DNA from: an uncultured Candidatus Saccharibacteria bacterium
Lineage (GTDB): Bacteria > Patescibacteriota > Saccharimonadia > Saccharimonadales > Saccharimonadaceae
Assembly (NCBI GenBank): GCA_947302355.1
Contig: CAMYUU010000002.1
Coordinates: 1 to 64,000, forward strand
Reading direction: 5' to 3'
DNA: 64,000 nt
The notes under the pieces: generated by a model
The model's database searches: none
The model's input: only the letters and a program-made list of their open reading frames with translations
Told to the model about the DNA's origin: nothing
Shown: positions 29,101 to 38,484 of the stretch, piece after piece
How positions within the stretch are numbered: the stretch's first letter is position 1
How the letters are laid out: each line of letters opens with the position of its first letter
Program-made: the position numbers and the translations under genes

Positions 29101-29246
29101 GTATCTAATTTTCTCCTTAATGTTTTTCGCTCTAACGACCGCACCCACCTCGCAAAGGTTGAAACCTTGGGAATTTACGAGCGATAGTGATTATTCTAGC
29201 AAAGGTTTTTAAAACGTGCAAGCATAAAAATGATATAATAGATGAC

Positions 29247-29921
29247 ATGAGGAAGCGTGGGCGACTTAAATTTCGCAAGATTAAGACTTGGCAATTATTA
29301 TTGATTTTGATTCCATTATTGTTTGTTGATGCTACGTTACTTAGGGTAGATCATGTTAGAATGACGGAATTAAGAGATGCGGTGCTGGCGGCGGATGAAA
29401 ACGAAAATGATGAGGCTATTAATAGAGCATTACAGGAATTGAAAGGTTTTGTTTTTTCGCATATTGTAGTGAATGCGGTGGACGATAACGGGGTACAGAA
29501 GATTACTTTTGGCACAGGGCCGTTTTATTTGGAGCATCAGTATATTAGAGCAGCAAATGTCGCTCTTGCTGAGGCGGAGGCGAATTTATCGGATGATAGT
29601 AATCCGAATGGTAATGTGTATGCTATGGCTTCGGCGGTTTGTCAACCCCAAGCAATTGCGAATGGTTGGGCTTGGGATGATGCGAATTATATTAATTGTA
29701 TGATGTCCGAAATAAACAAATATCCAGCAGCTGATGAGTTGCAGGATAAAATTATCGCTAGCCTTCCTTCTACAGAACTATATCGTAGAGAATATAATTC
29801 TCCTGTCTGGGCTCCAACTTTGGCTGGCTTCATGTTGCTAGTTACTTTAGTAGTGATTGTTGTAATTTTATATAGAATAATAGTGTGGACTGTTTTAAGG
29901 TTATCCCTGTTGTTTGTATAA
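29247..29921 (+). CDS. Membrane protein with N- and C-terminal TM helices, unknown function
   Basis: tataat-N7-ATG at 29247 (ORF track starts further upstream at 29187); hydrophobic ends. Confidence 0.65.
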   Translation: MRKRGRLKFRKIKTWQLLLILIPLLFVDATLLRVDHVRMTELRDAVLAADENENDEAINRALQELKGFVFSHIVVNAVDDNGVQKITFGTGPFYLEHQYIRAANVALAEAEANLSDDSNPNGNVYAMASAVCQPQAIANGWAWDDANYINCMMSEINKYPAADELQDKIIASLPSTELYRREYNSPVWAPTLAGFMLLVTLVVIVVILYRIIVWTVLRLSLLFV

Positions 29922-29948
29922 AGTTTATCTTTTTTTCGAAAAAAGCTC

Positions 29949-29977
29949 TTGACAATTGAGCTTAGGGGTCATAAGAT
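29949..29977 (+). promoter_or_regulatory. Sigma70-type promoter
   Basis: TTGACA-N17-TAAGAT upstream of the 30009 gene. Confidence 0.75.
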
Positions 29978-30008
29978 AGGAATATATTAACTTAAGGAGG
30001 AAAGCTAA

Positions 30009-30212
30009 ATGGCTTACGAACATACTAACGGTAAAGGTGTTAAATACTACTTGCACAAGTCTGAAGTTACTCTACGTGGTGGCAAACCTCAGACAATTTA
30101 TTTTTTCACTAAGGATGAGAATGGTGGTAAAGGTACCCCTTGTGATTTGCCAGATGATCGTGTTGTATGTGAGAACCCACGCAATGGCTTCTTGACCCTT
30201 AAGAAAAAATAA
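30009..30212 (+). CDS. Small conserved-looking 67-aa protein
   Basis: Strong promoter, SD aaggagg and intrinsic terminator bracket the ORF MAYEHTNGKGVKYYLHKSEVTLRGGKPQTIYFFTKDENGG. Confidence 0.8.
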   Translation: MAYEHTNGKGVKYYLHKSEVTLRGGKPQTIYFFTKDENGGKGTPCDLPDDRVVCENPRNGFLTLKKK

Positions 30213-30236
30213 TCATTCAATATAAAACACCATAAA

Positions 30237-30263
30237 AAATACCAGATTAATCTGGTATTTTTT
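30237..30263. terminator. Intrinsic terminator
   Basis: AAAATACCAGATTAATCTGGTATTTTTT. Confidence 0.8.
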
Positions 30264-30276
30264 GTTGCGATAATAA

Positions 30277-30353
30277 TGGTAGGGGTGCCTGGACTCGAAC
30301 CAGGGACACTGCGTGTATAAGACGCATGCTCTAACCAACTGAGCTACATCCCA
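30277..30353 (-). tRNA. tRNA-Ile-like (anticodon TAT), acceptor stem with two mismatches
   Basis: Minus strand TGGGATG...TGCGT-ctTATac-ACGCA...CCTGG-TTCGAGT-CCAGG-CACCCCT-ACCA; positions 1:72 and 5:68 do not pair. Confidence 0.7.
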
Positions 30354-30393
30354 TTGCTTATATATTTTATCACAAAATGCTATAATGGTAAGC

Positions 30394-30822
30394 ATGAACG
30401 CGATTAAGATGAAGCTTCGTCGTTTAAGTTATAAAATGAAGCATGATTTTTTGACGGTAGAGAATATCGTGCTGCTACTTGCGATTATTCTTTGTCTAGT
30501 GTGTACTTACCAATCAATCGTATCTATGTCGCGTAACTGGGAGTTATCTGAAAGATTGACTGCGGAAAAGAGAGAACTGGAGCTTCTGAATGTAGAGGTG
30601 GAGGCCGCAGAGCTAGAAAACCAGTATTATGCCTCAGATGAATATCAGGAATTGATAGCTCGTAAAAGTTTGGACAAACAAATGGAAGGTGAAAATATGG
30701 TAGTTTTGCCCGAGAACACTGAGGCTGCTAAGAATAAACACCAGCAGAAAAAGACAATGGCACAGGAAAAAACTTATTCTAATTTTGAAAAGTGGATGCT
30801 ATATTTATTTCCTAGTTTTTAG
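30394..30822 (+). CDS. FtsL/FtsB(DivIC)-like bitopic coiled-coil protein
   Basis: Single TM then coiled coil SERLTAEKRELELLNVEVEAAELENQYYASDEYQELIARKSL; tataat-N7-ATG. Confidence 0.6.
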   Translation: MNAIKMKLRRLSYKMKHDFLTVENIVLLLAIILCLVCTYQSIVSMSRNWELSERLTAEKRELELLNVEVEAAELENQYYASDEYQELIARKSLDKQMEGENMVVLPENTEAAKNKHQQKKTMAQEKTYSNFEKWMLYLFPSF

Positions 30823-30871
30823 GGTTATGCTTATTTTGAAACAATCAAAAAACTTATGGTATAATATTGTT

Positions 30872-31663
30872 ATGCAGTGTAAGAAAAGGGGTTTCACTTT
30901 GATTGAAGTCGCGTTGTTTTTGGCGATTACCGGTGCACTGTTTGCAGGAATTATGGTTGGCGTACAAAATTCTATTTTTCAACAACGATTTAATGATTCG
31001 GTGCAAAATTTTATGGAGTTTTTGCGAACAGCATATTCTGAAACTATGAATGTACAGAGTCTTGGAAGTGGAAGATCTGAGAAGGCGATTTATGGTAAGT
31101 TGATTACCTTTAATGAATCACTGGATTTTGAGAGGCGAACTAACGTTTCGAATGAAAACCATATTTATATGTATGACGTGATTGGAAATATTACTGATAG
31201 CGAGCATGGTGTCAGTGCGACTGGCTCTACGCTTGATGTCTTAGATGCTTTAGACGCTCATGTAATTATGGAAAACGATGATGGTAGCGAATTGCGGCTA
31301 AATGGTATTGTAGAAAGTTATGTACCAAAATGGGGGGCGGCAATTCAGGATTCGGATGGTAATATTTTTAGTGGTTCGTTGTTAATAGTTAGGCATCCAA
31401 ATTCGGGCGTTGTGTACACATTCTTTAATGACAATACCATAGAAGTTAATACTATTCTAGGAAACAGTAATCCTGGGAATATTGAAGGTATTAATTGGAA
31501 GTCAGGTTTTGCGCTTAGACAGATAGATTTCTGCGTTAATCCTATGGGAATGCAAGATTATTCAAACCGTCAGGATGTAAGAATTGTTGCTAATGCGAGA
31601 AGTGGCTCTGGGATTGAATTGGTTCCAGAAAGTGACGAAAATAATGTTTGCGTAGGAGGGTAG
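30872..31663 (+). CDS. Type IV prepilin / minor pseudopilin
   Basis: MQCKKRGFTLIEVALFLAITGALFAGIMVG; tataat-N6-ATG. Confidence 0.85.
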   Translation: MQCKKRGFTLIEVALFLAITGALFAGIMVGVQNSIFQQRFNDSVQNFMEFLRTAYSETMNVQSLGSGRSEKAIYGKLITFNESLDFERRTNVSNENHIYMYDVIGNITDSEHGVSATGSTLDVLDALDAHVIMENDDGSELRLNGIVESYVPKWGAAIQDSDGNIFSGSLLIVRHPNSGVVYTFFNDNTIEVNTILGNSNPGNIEGINWKSGFALRQIDFCVNPMGMQDYSNRQDVRIVANARSGSGIELVPESDENNVCVGG

Positions 31664-31665
31664 TG

Positions 31666-32562
31666 ATGGGTGATTTGAGGCGAAATGTGAAAAATGATTG
31701 TGGCGATACGAGATATGGTTTTACTATGGTTGAATTATCTTTATCTATTGCCTTTATATCAATTCTGTCTATTACCATTGTATTAATTATTACGAATGCT
31801 GTTTCGGCCTATCATCGAGGACTAACTCTAAACGCAATAAACTCTACTGGCATGGATTTGATAGACGATTTTAGGGCGACGATTCAGAATTCTTTGTATA
31901 CTCCAGTAGCTGATTTATGCGCGCGCGCATATAGTGGGGGTGGAGTCAACGACAAAACAAAGAAAGAAGAATGTTTGGCGAACAATGCGGAGGGACTGAT
32001 ATCGAGAGTCCAATTTGGTGATGTTCAGCTAAATGAAGATTCCCTTTCTGGTGCGCCTCTTTATGGGGCCTTTTGTACCGGTAGATATTCTTATATCTGG
32101 AATTCTGGATATTTCTTCTCTTCTGATGCTAGTGTAGCTCTTCCTAGCGTTTCGCTTGTATTGATTGGCAATAACTCTAGTGATGTTTTGGAATTTGAGA
32201 ACTTTAAGTTATTGAAAGTAAGGGATGAAGGTAGAGCCGTTTGCACTAATTGGGAGAACAATAATGCAGAATTAACGATGAATAATGGATCAAGTTTTGA
32301 AAGCGATCCTCCAGTTGATTTATTGGAGGCTGGTGCTAATTTAGCGATTTATGACCTTACGGCGCCTATACCAGCCGATAATGGCAATAATGGTCTATTC
32401 TATTCTATGTCGTTCATTCTAGGGACGGTACAGGGTGGTATAAATGTTATGGCGAGTGGCGACTATTGTTCTACTCCTGGCGGCTATAACGCAGCAGTTG
32501 AAAACATTGATTATTGTGCTATAAATAAATTTAATTTCGCAATTCAGGCGACGGGAGGATAA
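31666..32562 (+). CDS. Type IV prepilin / minor pseudopilin
   Basis: RYGFTMVELSLSIAFISILSITIVLIITNAV. Confidence 0.8.
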   Translation: MGDLRRNVKNDCGDTRYGFTMVELSLSIAFISILSITIVLIITNAVSAYHRGLTLNAINSTGMDLIDDFRATIQNSLYTPVADLCARAYSGGGVNDKTKKEECLANNAEGLISRVQFGDVQLNEDSLSGAPLYGAFCTGRYSYIWNSGYFFSSDASVALPSVSLVLIGNNSSDVLEFENFKLLKVRDEGRAVCTNWENNNAELTMNNGSSFESDPPVDLLEAGANLAIYDLTAPIPADNGNNGLFYSMSFILGTVQGGINVMASGDYCSTPGGYNAAVENIDYCAINKFNFAIQATGG

Positions 32563-33852
32563 ATGAAAAAGTCATTAATGAATAAAACAAAAAAAGGAGC
32601 AGCGTCATTCTACATGGTGGCATTTTCGACGTTGATTTTGATTATAATTGTAACAAGTTTTGCCGCTGTAATTATTTCTGAGGTGACACGTACTGCTAAT
32701 GATGATTTATCACAATCGGCATATGATTCAGCTTTGGCGGGGGTAGAAGATGCTAAATTGGTAGCTTACAATTATCAAAAGTGCGTTAGCGAAGAAAGTG
32801 CTGAATCTAATGCGTGGTGTGAACAAATCGTGAGTTCTGTGAAGGCGGATAATGCAGAATGTGATATGGTAGGTAGTATTTTGGGAAGACAAGTCGAGGC
32901 CGACGGTGGAGTGTTGATACAGGAATCGTCAACGTCAGCTAATAATATGGCTCAGGCATACACTTGCGTAAAGGTTAGTTTGGCTTCGGATATTGTTTCG
33001 AGTTTAAATTCTTCCAATCCGATGAGGGTAATTAAAACAAAATTTGAAGACGGAGTAGCAGAAAAAGTCAGAAGGGTTAATATTCATTGGTTCTCGGATT
33101 CTAATGCTAATAATGATCAGCAAAATTATGGGGATTTTAATGGTAACAATGTGGCGTTTACTGATAATAGCAAGACCGCCATACCTCCAACAATTTCTAT
33201 TTCGATGCTGCAAACCGCAGTAGAATTTGAGTTGAATGATTTTACAGAAGTAGGGGATAACGAAACTGATCGAGGCACATTATATTTGGTACCAACAGAT
33301 AAAGAGGAAATTGCTAGTGGCGGTAATGAAACTTACGTGGCTAGTTATAGTTATGGCGTCAACCACATAGGTGCGTCCGGGTTTGTAGAGTCTAATAATG
33401 AAAAGGCTAAGAATCTGCCGTATGCTGTGTATTGCCAGAGTGATGGCGATTACGTTTGTTCGGCGGCGATTGATATTCCTGACCCGATAGGCGGAACAAG
33501 AAATCCAGATACTTTCATTTTCGTGGTATCGTTACCGAATGGTGCTCCAGCTACTGATTTTTCGTTAGATTTTGAGTGTGCTACTGGTGATGTGTGCTAT
33601 AGGTATACGGTCGTGAATGAAGATGGTACGGAAGAAGAAGTTGAGTCAAATATGGCGAAATTGGATGGCGTTCAGATTAAGATTGATTCGACTGGTCGGG
33701 CTAATGATATGTATCGTAGGGTGGAAGTACGTTTAGAGGGTGAGTCGGAATATCCTTTGTCTCTGATGGGGCCACTGGAGCTGTTGGGTGAAAATCAGAA
33801 TGAAATGCTTTTTGAAAAAAATTACGCAGTGATTAGTGAATATGATTTTTAA
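32563..33852 (+). CDS. PilX-like minor pilus component
   Basis: KKGAASFYMVAFSTLILIIIVTSFAAVIISEVTRTANDDLSQSAYDSALAGVEDAKL, in the pilin gene run. Confidence 0.7.
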   Translation: MKKSLMNKTKKGAASFYMVAFSTLILIIIVTSFAAVIISEVTRTANDDLSQSAYDSALAGVEDAKLVAYNYQKCVSEESAESNAWCEQIVSSVKADNAECDMVGSILGRQVEADGGVLIQESSTSANNMAQAYTCVKVSLASDIVSSLNSSNPMRVIKTKFEDGVAEKVRRVNIHWFSDSNANNDQQNYGDFNGNNVAFTDNSKTAIPPTISISMLQTAVEFELNDFTEVGDNETDRGTLYLVPTDKEEIASGGNETYVASYSYGVNHIGASGFVESNNEKAKNLPYAVYCQSDGDYVCSAAIDIPDPIGGTRNPDTFIFVVSLPNGAPATDFSLDFECATGDVCYRYTVVNEDGTEEEVESNMAKLDGVQIKIDSTGRANDMYRRVEVRLEGESEYPLSLMGPLELLGENQNEMLFEKNYAVISEYDF

Positions 33853-33879
33853 AAGTTTTATTAAGCGATTCTGGTGTTA

Positions 33880-33908
33880 TTGACAAGAGATTGAACATGC
33901 TATATAAT
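33880..33908 (+). promoter_or_regulatory. Consensus promoter of tRNA-fMet
   Basis: TTGACA-N17-TATAAT. Confidence 0.85.
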
Positions 33909-33919
33909 ATATAGCATAT

Positions 33920-33996
33920 CGTGGGGTAGAGCAGCCTGGTAGCTCGTTTGGCTCATAACCAAAAGGTCGCTGGTTCAAATCCAGCCCCCACAACCA
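33920..33996 (+). tRNA. Initiator tRNA-fMet (CAT)
   Basis: CGTGGGG-TAGAGCAGCCTGGTAGCTCG-TTTGG-ctCATaa-CCAAA...CCCCACA-ACCA with C1xA72 mismatch. Confidence 0.93.
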
Positions 33997-34015
33997 ATTT
34001 ACAATCAGTCTTTGA

Positions 34016-34054
34016 TTCAACCTGAGTTACCCCCCTAACTCGGGTTGAATTGAG
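34016..34054. terminator. Intrinsic terminator
   Basis: TTCAACCTGAGTTA-cccccc-TAACTCGGGTTGAA. Confidence 0.65.
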
Positions 34055-34060
34055 GGCTGA

Positions 34061-35437
34061 TTATTTTTGTTTTTTATTAATAACTAAGCCTTTAGCTGCA
34101 ATTTTAATTGCGTAGTCGTAACCATTAATGGAATGTGGTGTACTGGCTATCTCAAGAGCGGTTAAACCATGTCTAACTGCTAAGGACAATTCAGTGGCCA
34201 TAAGACTGGCTTTAGGGGCGACGATAGTAGCGCCAATTATGTGATTGCTTTTATCAGTAATAAGCTTAACAAATCCATGGTGGAAGTTCTCGATATGACT
34301 GATGGCTAAGCTGTCAAAATCTACGACACACTTTTTGTATTTGCGATCACGTTTGGCGAGATCGTATTCGTTTAGGCCGACTATGGCTACTTCGGGGAAA
34401 GTATTGACGCAGCGCACAAAACCTTGATAATTGAGAGTATTTTTAGATTTGGTAAGTAAAATATTAGCGAGAGCTAAGCCTTCTTGACGGGCCCTTTCGG
34501 TAGATGAATCTTGGCCTAAACAATCGCCAATGGCGTAGATGTTTTTGGTAGAAGTTTGAAAACATTTGTCTACCGTAATGCCAGTAGCCTGGTATTTAAT
34601 ATTGGCATTTTCGAGGCCACATTCTAGGTTAGGCTGGCTGCCGGTAGCGAGCACAATCGTGTCTACCCGTACGGCTTTTTCGGAATTCTCGTTGCGAAAG
34701 ATAATGCGTTTACTGATTGCGTCTTCTTCTAATGCAACTACGCGACAGCTTGGTAAAACAGTCATGCCGAGCTTCTGAGTGAAATAGCTAGATAAAGTAT
34801 TGCCCGCCTCAATGTCTTCGTGGGGTAGTATGTGGTCTGCCATTTCGAAAAGAAGAGTTTTAACTCCTAGTTCGGCAAAGTACTCGGCAATTTCGCATCC
34901 AGAAGCGCCTCCACCCACTACGGCTACGACTTTCGGTAGACGACGTACCTTGATGGCAGTTTCTGGCGTAAGGTAATCAATGCTATCGGTGCTGGCAATT
35001 TCGAGAACTTTGAGTTTGGAGCCAGTAGCAATAATGAAGTATTCTGCAGTATATTTTTGCTCGTTGACGGCAATAGTGTGCTTGTCTAAGAAGTTAGCAA
35101 AACCTTTGATGCAAGTGACACCTTCCTGCTCGTAGACTTGCTTATTATTGCCGCCAGCTTCTACTACGACTTTTAATTGTCGAGCTGAAACCGTGGGGAA
35201 ATTAAAATGCAATTCTTGATTACTAAGTTCAGGATATGAAAGCATTTTGCGATATGCGTGTGAAAAATCGAGGGCTACGGCGTAAGGCAAATCGCGAGTG
35301 TTTAAATTGGCTCCACCAAAGAAACGCCCTTCTACAATAGCTACACGTTTTTTGCGTTTAGCTAATTCTATTGCAGCAGCTGATCCGGCTGGTCCACTGC
35401 CAATGACTATATATTGAAAATCGTATTTTTTTCCCAT
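34061..35437 (-). CDS. FAD-dependent pyridine nucleotide-disulfide oxidoreductase homologue lacking the redox CxxxxC
   Basis: YIVIGSGPAGSAAAIELAKRKKRVAIVEGRFFGGANLNTRDLPYA; VVAVVGGGASGCEIAEYFAELGVKTLLFE; IYAIGDCLGQ. Confidence 0.85.
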   Translation of the reverse strand: MGKKYDFQYIVIGSGPAGSAAAIELAKRKKRVAIVEGRFFGGANLNTRDLPYAVALDFSHAYRKMLSYPELSNQELHFNFPTVSARQLKVVVEAGGNNKQVYEQEGVTCIKGFANFLDKHTIAVNEQKYTAEYFIIATGSKLKVLEIASTDSIDYLTPETAIKVRRLPKVVAVVGGGASGCEIAEYFAELGVKTLLFEMADHILPHEDIEAGNTLSSYFTQKLGMTVLPSCRVVALEEDAISKRIIFRNENSEKAVRVDTIVLATGSQPNLECGLENANIKYQATGITVDKCFQTSTKNIYAIGDCLGQDSSTERARQEGLALANILLTKSKNTLNYQGFVRCVNTFPEVAIVGLNEYDLAKRDRKYKKCVVDFDSLAISHIENFHHGFVKLITDKSNHIIGATIVAPKASLMATELSLAVRHGLTALEIASTPHSINGYDYAIKIAAKGLVINKKQK

Positions 35438-35439
35438 CT

Positions 35440-35679
35440 TTATAATATTGTATCACGATTTTTGTAAACATAAGCTAAATCAGCATTGTATTTTTTTAAT
35501 TCTTTAGAAATAGCCCTAGTTAAATCTTTATTAGTGATAAGTTTTTTGGTTGATAAAGTCTTGGCGGCGTCATTTACAGATTTCTCGATGAAGATTTTAG
35601 CAGCTCCTGCTGGGATACCGATGGCCTTAGCATCGATTTTCAGTTCTCTAATTATAGTTTTGGTATCTAGTGTGCTCAT
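35440..35679 (-). CDS. 79-aa protein, possibly ATP-cone-like
   Basis: IPAGAAKIFIEKSVNDAAKTLSTKKLITNKDLTRAISKELKKYNADLAYVYKNRDTIL; overlaps the gene upstream. Confidence 0.5.
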   Translation of the reverse strand: MSTLDTKTIIRELKIDAKAIGIPAGAAKIFIEKSVNDAAKTLSTKKLITNKDLTRAISKELKKYNADLAYVYKNRDTIL

Positions 35680-36383
35680 AGTGAAAAGAATCCAAATATT
35701 ATGATTAATATACCGATTATGATATAGGTTAGGCTGGTAAAGAAGCGGATAAATTGTTTATTACTAACTCTAGCTTTTTGGATGTTTACAAGATTGTATC
35801 CGTGATTCATGGCTATATGTAGTACGATGAGTGGAATTATTTTAATGAGAACAAAACAGAGGCTTAGGATTGCTCTAACGAATGCAGAATCGCCTATTTT
35901 CATGATTTCGGCGACAGCGACTATGTAAATCGGTAAGGAAAATACTAATTCGGGTAGGCTTGAGACGAATCCAAGGACGAATGCGTCCGAGCGAGTTTTA
36001 ATCATTCTGGATTTATAATCGAACTCTTTGGCTAGTCGTCGCGAAATGAAAAGCTTAGTGCCTTGGCCTTTGCGGTAATAACAAAAAGGAAAGATAACTC
36101 CTAATGCAATCATGACGCCAGCAACAATCCACCCTAGCAGGTTATCGGTAAAAGCGGGTGCAATATAAAGAGAGGATATTGCTAGATAAAGTAGGATGAA
36201 AATAAGTGCGGTGGAAGTTTCGGCGCCTAGAATGAAGAATAGACTGGCGTTTGAAGTGTTTTTGCGGGAGTACTTACCATAAGAATAATGAGAGAACAAC
36301 AAAAAAACACTAGGCGTTAGTTGTAGAAGAGCCATGATGAGCATAGACAGTATTAAAATTCCCGCAGAGGTGAAAACGCTCAT
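35676..36383 (-). CDS. Polytopic membrane protein (about 6 TM)
   Basis: Hydrophobicity of the ORF; TAAAAT-N6-ATG upstream; 4-nt overlap with 35440..35679. Confidence 0.65.
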   Translation of the reverse strand: MSVFTSAGILILSMLIMALLQLTPSVFLLFSHYSYGKYSRKNTSNASLFFILGAETSTALIFILLYLAISSLYIAPAFTDNLLGWIVAGVMIALGVIFPFCYYRKGQGTKLFISRRLAKEFDYKSRMIKTRSDAFVLGFVSSLPELVFSLPIYIVAVAEIMKIGDSAFVRAILSLCFVLIKIIPLIVLHIAMNHGYNLVNIQKARVSNKQFIRFFTSLTYIIIGILIIIFGFFSL

Positions 36384-36443
36384 GTTTCAATTTTAACATA
36401 AAAGGGGTTGTAATTCTAGGATGATTGTGATAGTTTTTGCGAC

Positions 36444-37820
36444 ATGAAAAGTTTTATACTCATTTGCGGAATAATACTAGGCGCCACTTTGGGTTTAGGT
36501 GGTCAAGCCTTGGCGGATGACTCGGTCTATTTGGGAGATGATGGACTTCCCGACTTGTACATTAAGGCCGTAAATCCGGGGTATACTGTGGATGGGGTGG
36601 GAAATGTCGGAGAGTTTATTGAGATTGCCAGAAAAGATTCCGACGCTTCGCTTTCGCTCGCTGGAACCGCTGTCAGCTATACTAATACAAGCGGGAATAG
36701 TTCGATAATATTTGAGTTTCCCGAGAACAGCTGGATGACTGGCGAGACCCTCCTCCTTCGTTTGGCTAGCTCTCCAGGTGCGGAGCTAGCCGCCGTGAAT
36801 TATACCAAAACTCTGGCTTTAAAAGCGGGTATAAGGCTTGAACGTAGTGGGAAGGTAGTGGATCAAGTTTGTTGGACCGGGAAGGATGGTTGCGAGACGG
36901 AGTTTAAATCTAGTAATCCTACTACTTTAGTGAGGGATAAGCTGACTAATACGTTTGAGCACATGAGTGAATATGAGCCGGTATACGATAGGGAGAGTTA
37001 CCGGGTGGATGAAGATACTGATAAGGGTATGGCGGTAGTGAGCCAATGTAAGGGGTTAGAGTTTTCGGAGATTTTAAGCTATTACGAAACGTCACAAACG
37101 GAGCAATTTATCGAATTTCACAATAGTGCTGCGGAGCAAATCTTGTTGGATGGTTGTAAAATCCGTTATAAGAATAAAACGTATGATTTAGCGGGGATAG
37201 TGCGGGCTGATGAATACAAAGTGTATAATCCGGAGTCTTTTAGTTTAACAAAGAACCCCACGAATAGCAACTTGTTAGAAATAATCGACGTGAATGGTGT
37301 CGTGGTGGACGCTTTGGAATATCCGAATGGACAAAGAAAAGGTACATCATATGCATTGATTGGATACAATGATGATGGAGAGGAGCTGTGGCATATTACT
37401 TATGCGCCAACACCGGGTCTGCCAAATAATTATCAGGAGTTTAAGACTTGTGAGGCTGGAAAAGTATTAAATCAAGAAACTGGAAACTGCGTAAAAGCGA
37501 CAGCGGTCACCGAGAAAGTGTGTAAGGAGGGATACTATCTGAATATTTTAACTGGACGATGTAAGAAGCAAGAGGAAAAAACTGAAAAAGTTTGCAAAGA
37601 AGGATATTATCTTAATCCAGAAACGAATAGGTGCCGTAAAATTGTTGAAAATAACGGGGCAGATTATAGTCTTACCCCAGAAAACCACGAAGAAAAATCC
37701 TCGTTTGTGGCTTTGTATGCGGTATTGGGCGTGTTGGGGCTTGGGCTTGTGTATTTGGTGTACGAGTTTAGGAAAGAGATTCTGAAGCTTTTTCGTAAAG
37801 TCTTTCTAAAATCTCATTAA
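36444..37820 (+). CDS. Secreted lamin-tail-domain surface protein with Cys-rich repeats and C-terminal TM anchor
   Basis: NVGEFIEIARKDSDASLSLAGTAVSY..., three repeats of the form (K)VCKEGYYLNPETNRC(R)K, C-terminal VVLGLGLVYLVYEF-like helix plus basic tail. Confidence 0.75.
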   Translation: MKSFILICGIILGATLGLGGQALADDSVYLGDDGLPDLYIKAVNPGYTVDGVGNVGEFIEIARKDSDASLSLAGTAVSYTNTSGNSSIIFEFPENSWMTGETLLLRLASSPGAELAAVNYTKTLALKAGIRLERSGKVVDQVCWTGKDGCETEFKSSNPTTLVRDKLTNTFEHMSEYEPVYDRESYRVDEDTDKGMAVVSQCKGLEFSEILSYYETSQTEQFIEFHNSAAEQILLDGCKIRYKNKTYDLAGIVRADEYKVYNPESFSLTKNPTNSNLLEIIDVNGVVVDALEYPNGQRKGTSYALIGYNDDGEELWHITYAPTPGLPNNYQEFKTCEAGKVLNQETGNCVKATAVTEKVCKEGYYLNILTGRCKKQEEKTEKVCKEGYYLNPETNRCRKIVENNGADYSLTPENHEEKSSFVALYAVLGVLGLGLVYLVYEFRKEILKLFRKVFLKSH

Positions 37821-38391
37821 AGACAGCTTCGCGTGACTGACTGCCGTCGATTCTGATTAACAAATCTAGAGCCTCATAATGTCGTAAAACTGGGACAGTC
37901 TTTTCGCGAAATTCTTGTAGGCGAGTTTCTAAGATACCTAAGTCTTTGTCGTCGGCGCGATCTCCGCGATCGCCGATTGTTTTAGATGCATTGAAGCGTT
38001 CTTTGGCGTCGGATTCTGAGATTACTAGCACGATGGCGGCTTTAATTTCGTGGTCGGCACCTTTAGCTACGGACATAACTTGATCTTCTTCTCCAGACCA
38101 GCGACCGATGGAGGATAATACTAGTGGTTTGCCAAATAAGTCTCGTCGTTCGAAATAGGGAAGGACCCAATCGTAAAATATGTTGGTAGGAATTAGGCTG
38201 CCGTTGCCTGAAAGGTCTTGGTTGGTTTCTTTTTCCATAGCTCGGATAATCATGCCGGATGAGAGAAATTCGGCACCTAGAGCTTCGGCTAGTTTGATTC
38301 CTTGTGTATCTTTACCGGACATGGGCAGGCCAAAGATATTAATAGAGCCAGAACCAAGCCATTTTTTGATTAATTCAATCTTATCTTCCAT
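37768..38391 (-). CDS. Adenylate kinase-like nucleoside monophosphate kinase
   Basis: NIFGLPMSGKDTQGIKLAEALGAEFLSSGMIIRA; NMP-kinase-type architecture; tacaat-N6-ATG. Confidence 0.75.
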   Translation of the reverse strand: MEDKIELIKKWLGSGSINIFGLPMSGKDTQGIKLAEALGAEFLSSGMIIRAMEKETNQDLSGNGSLIPTNIFYDWVLPYFERRDLFGKPLVLSSIGRWSGEEDQVMSVAKGADHEIKAAIVLVISESDAKERFNASKTIGDRGDRADDKDLGILETRLQEFREKTVPVLRHYEALDLLIRIDGSQSREAVFNEILERLYEKASESLS

Positions 38392-38440
38392 GTGTATATT
38401 GTAACATATTGATGGAGGTAGAAGTCGTTGGAAATATGAA

Positions 38441-38467
38441 TTAGCACTCTTTACATTTTAGTGCTAA
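38441..38467. promoter_or_regulatory. CIRCE element upstream of hrcA-grpE
   Basis: TTAGCACTC-N9-TAGTGCTAA. Confidence 0.9.
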
Positions 38468-38484
38468 TTTTGTATAATACAGTT

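Noticed and set aside
38461-38484. ORF-track GTG start of hrcA
   Set aside because: Lies within the CIRCE operator; ATG at 38485 has TATAAT-N6 spacing.
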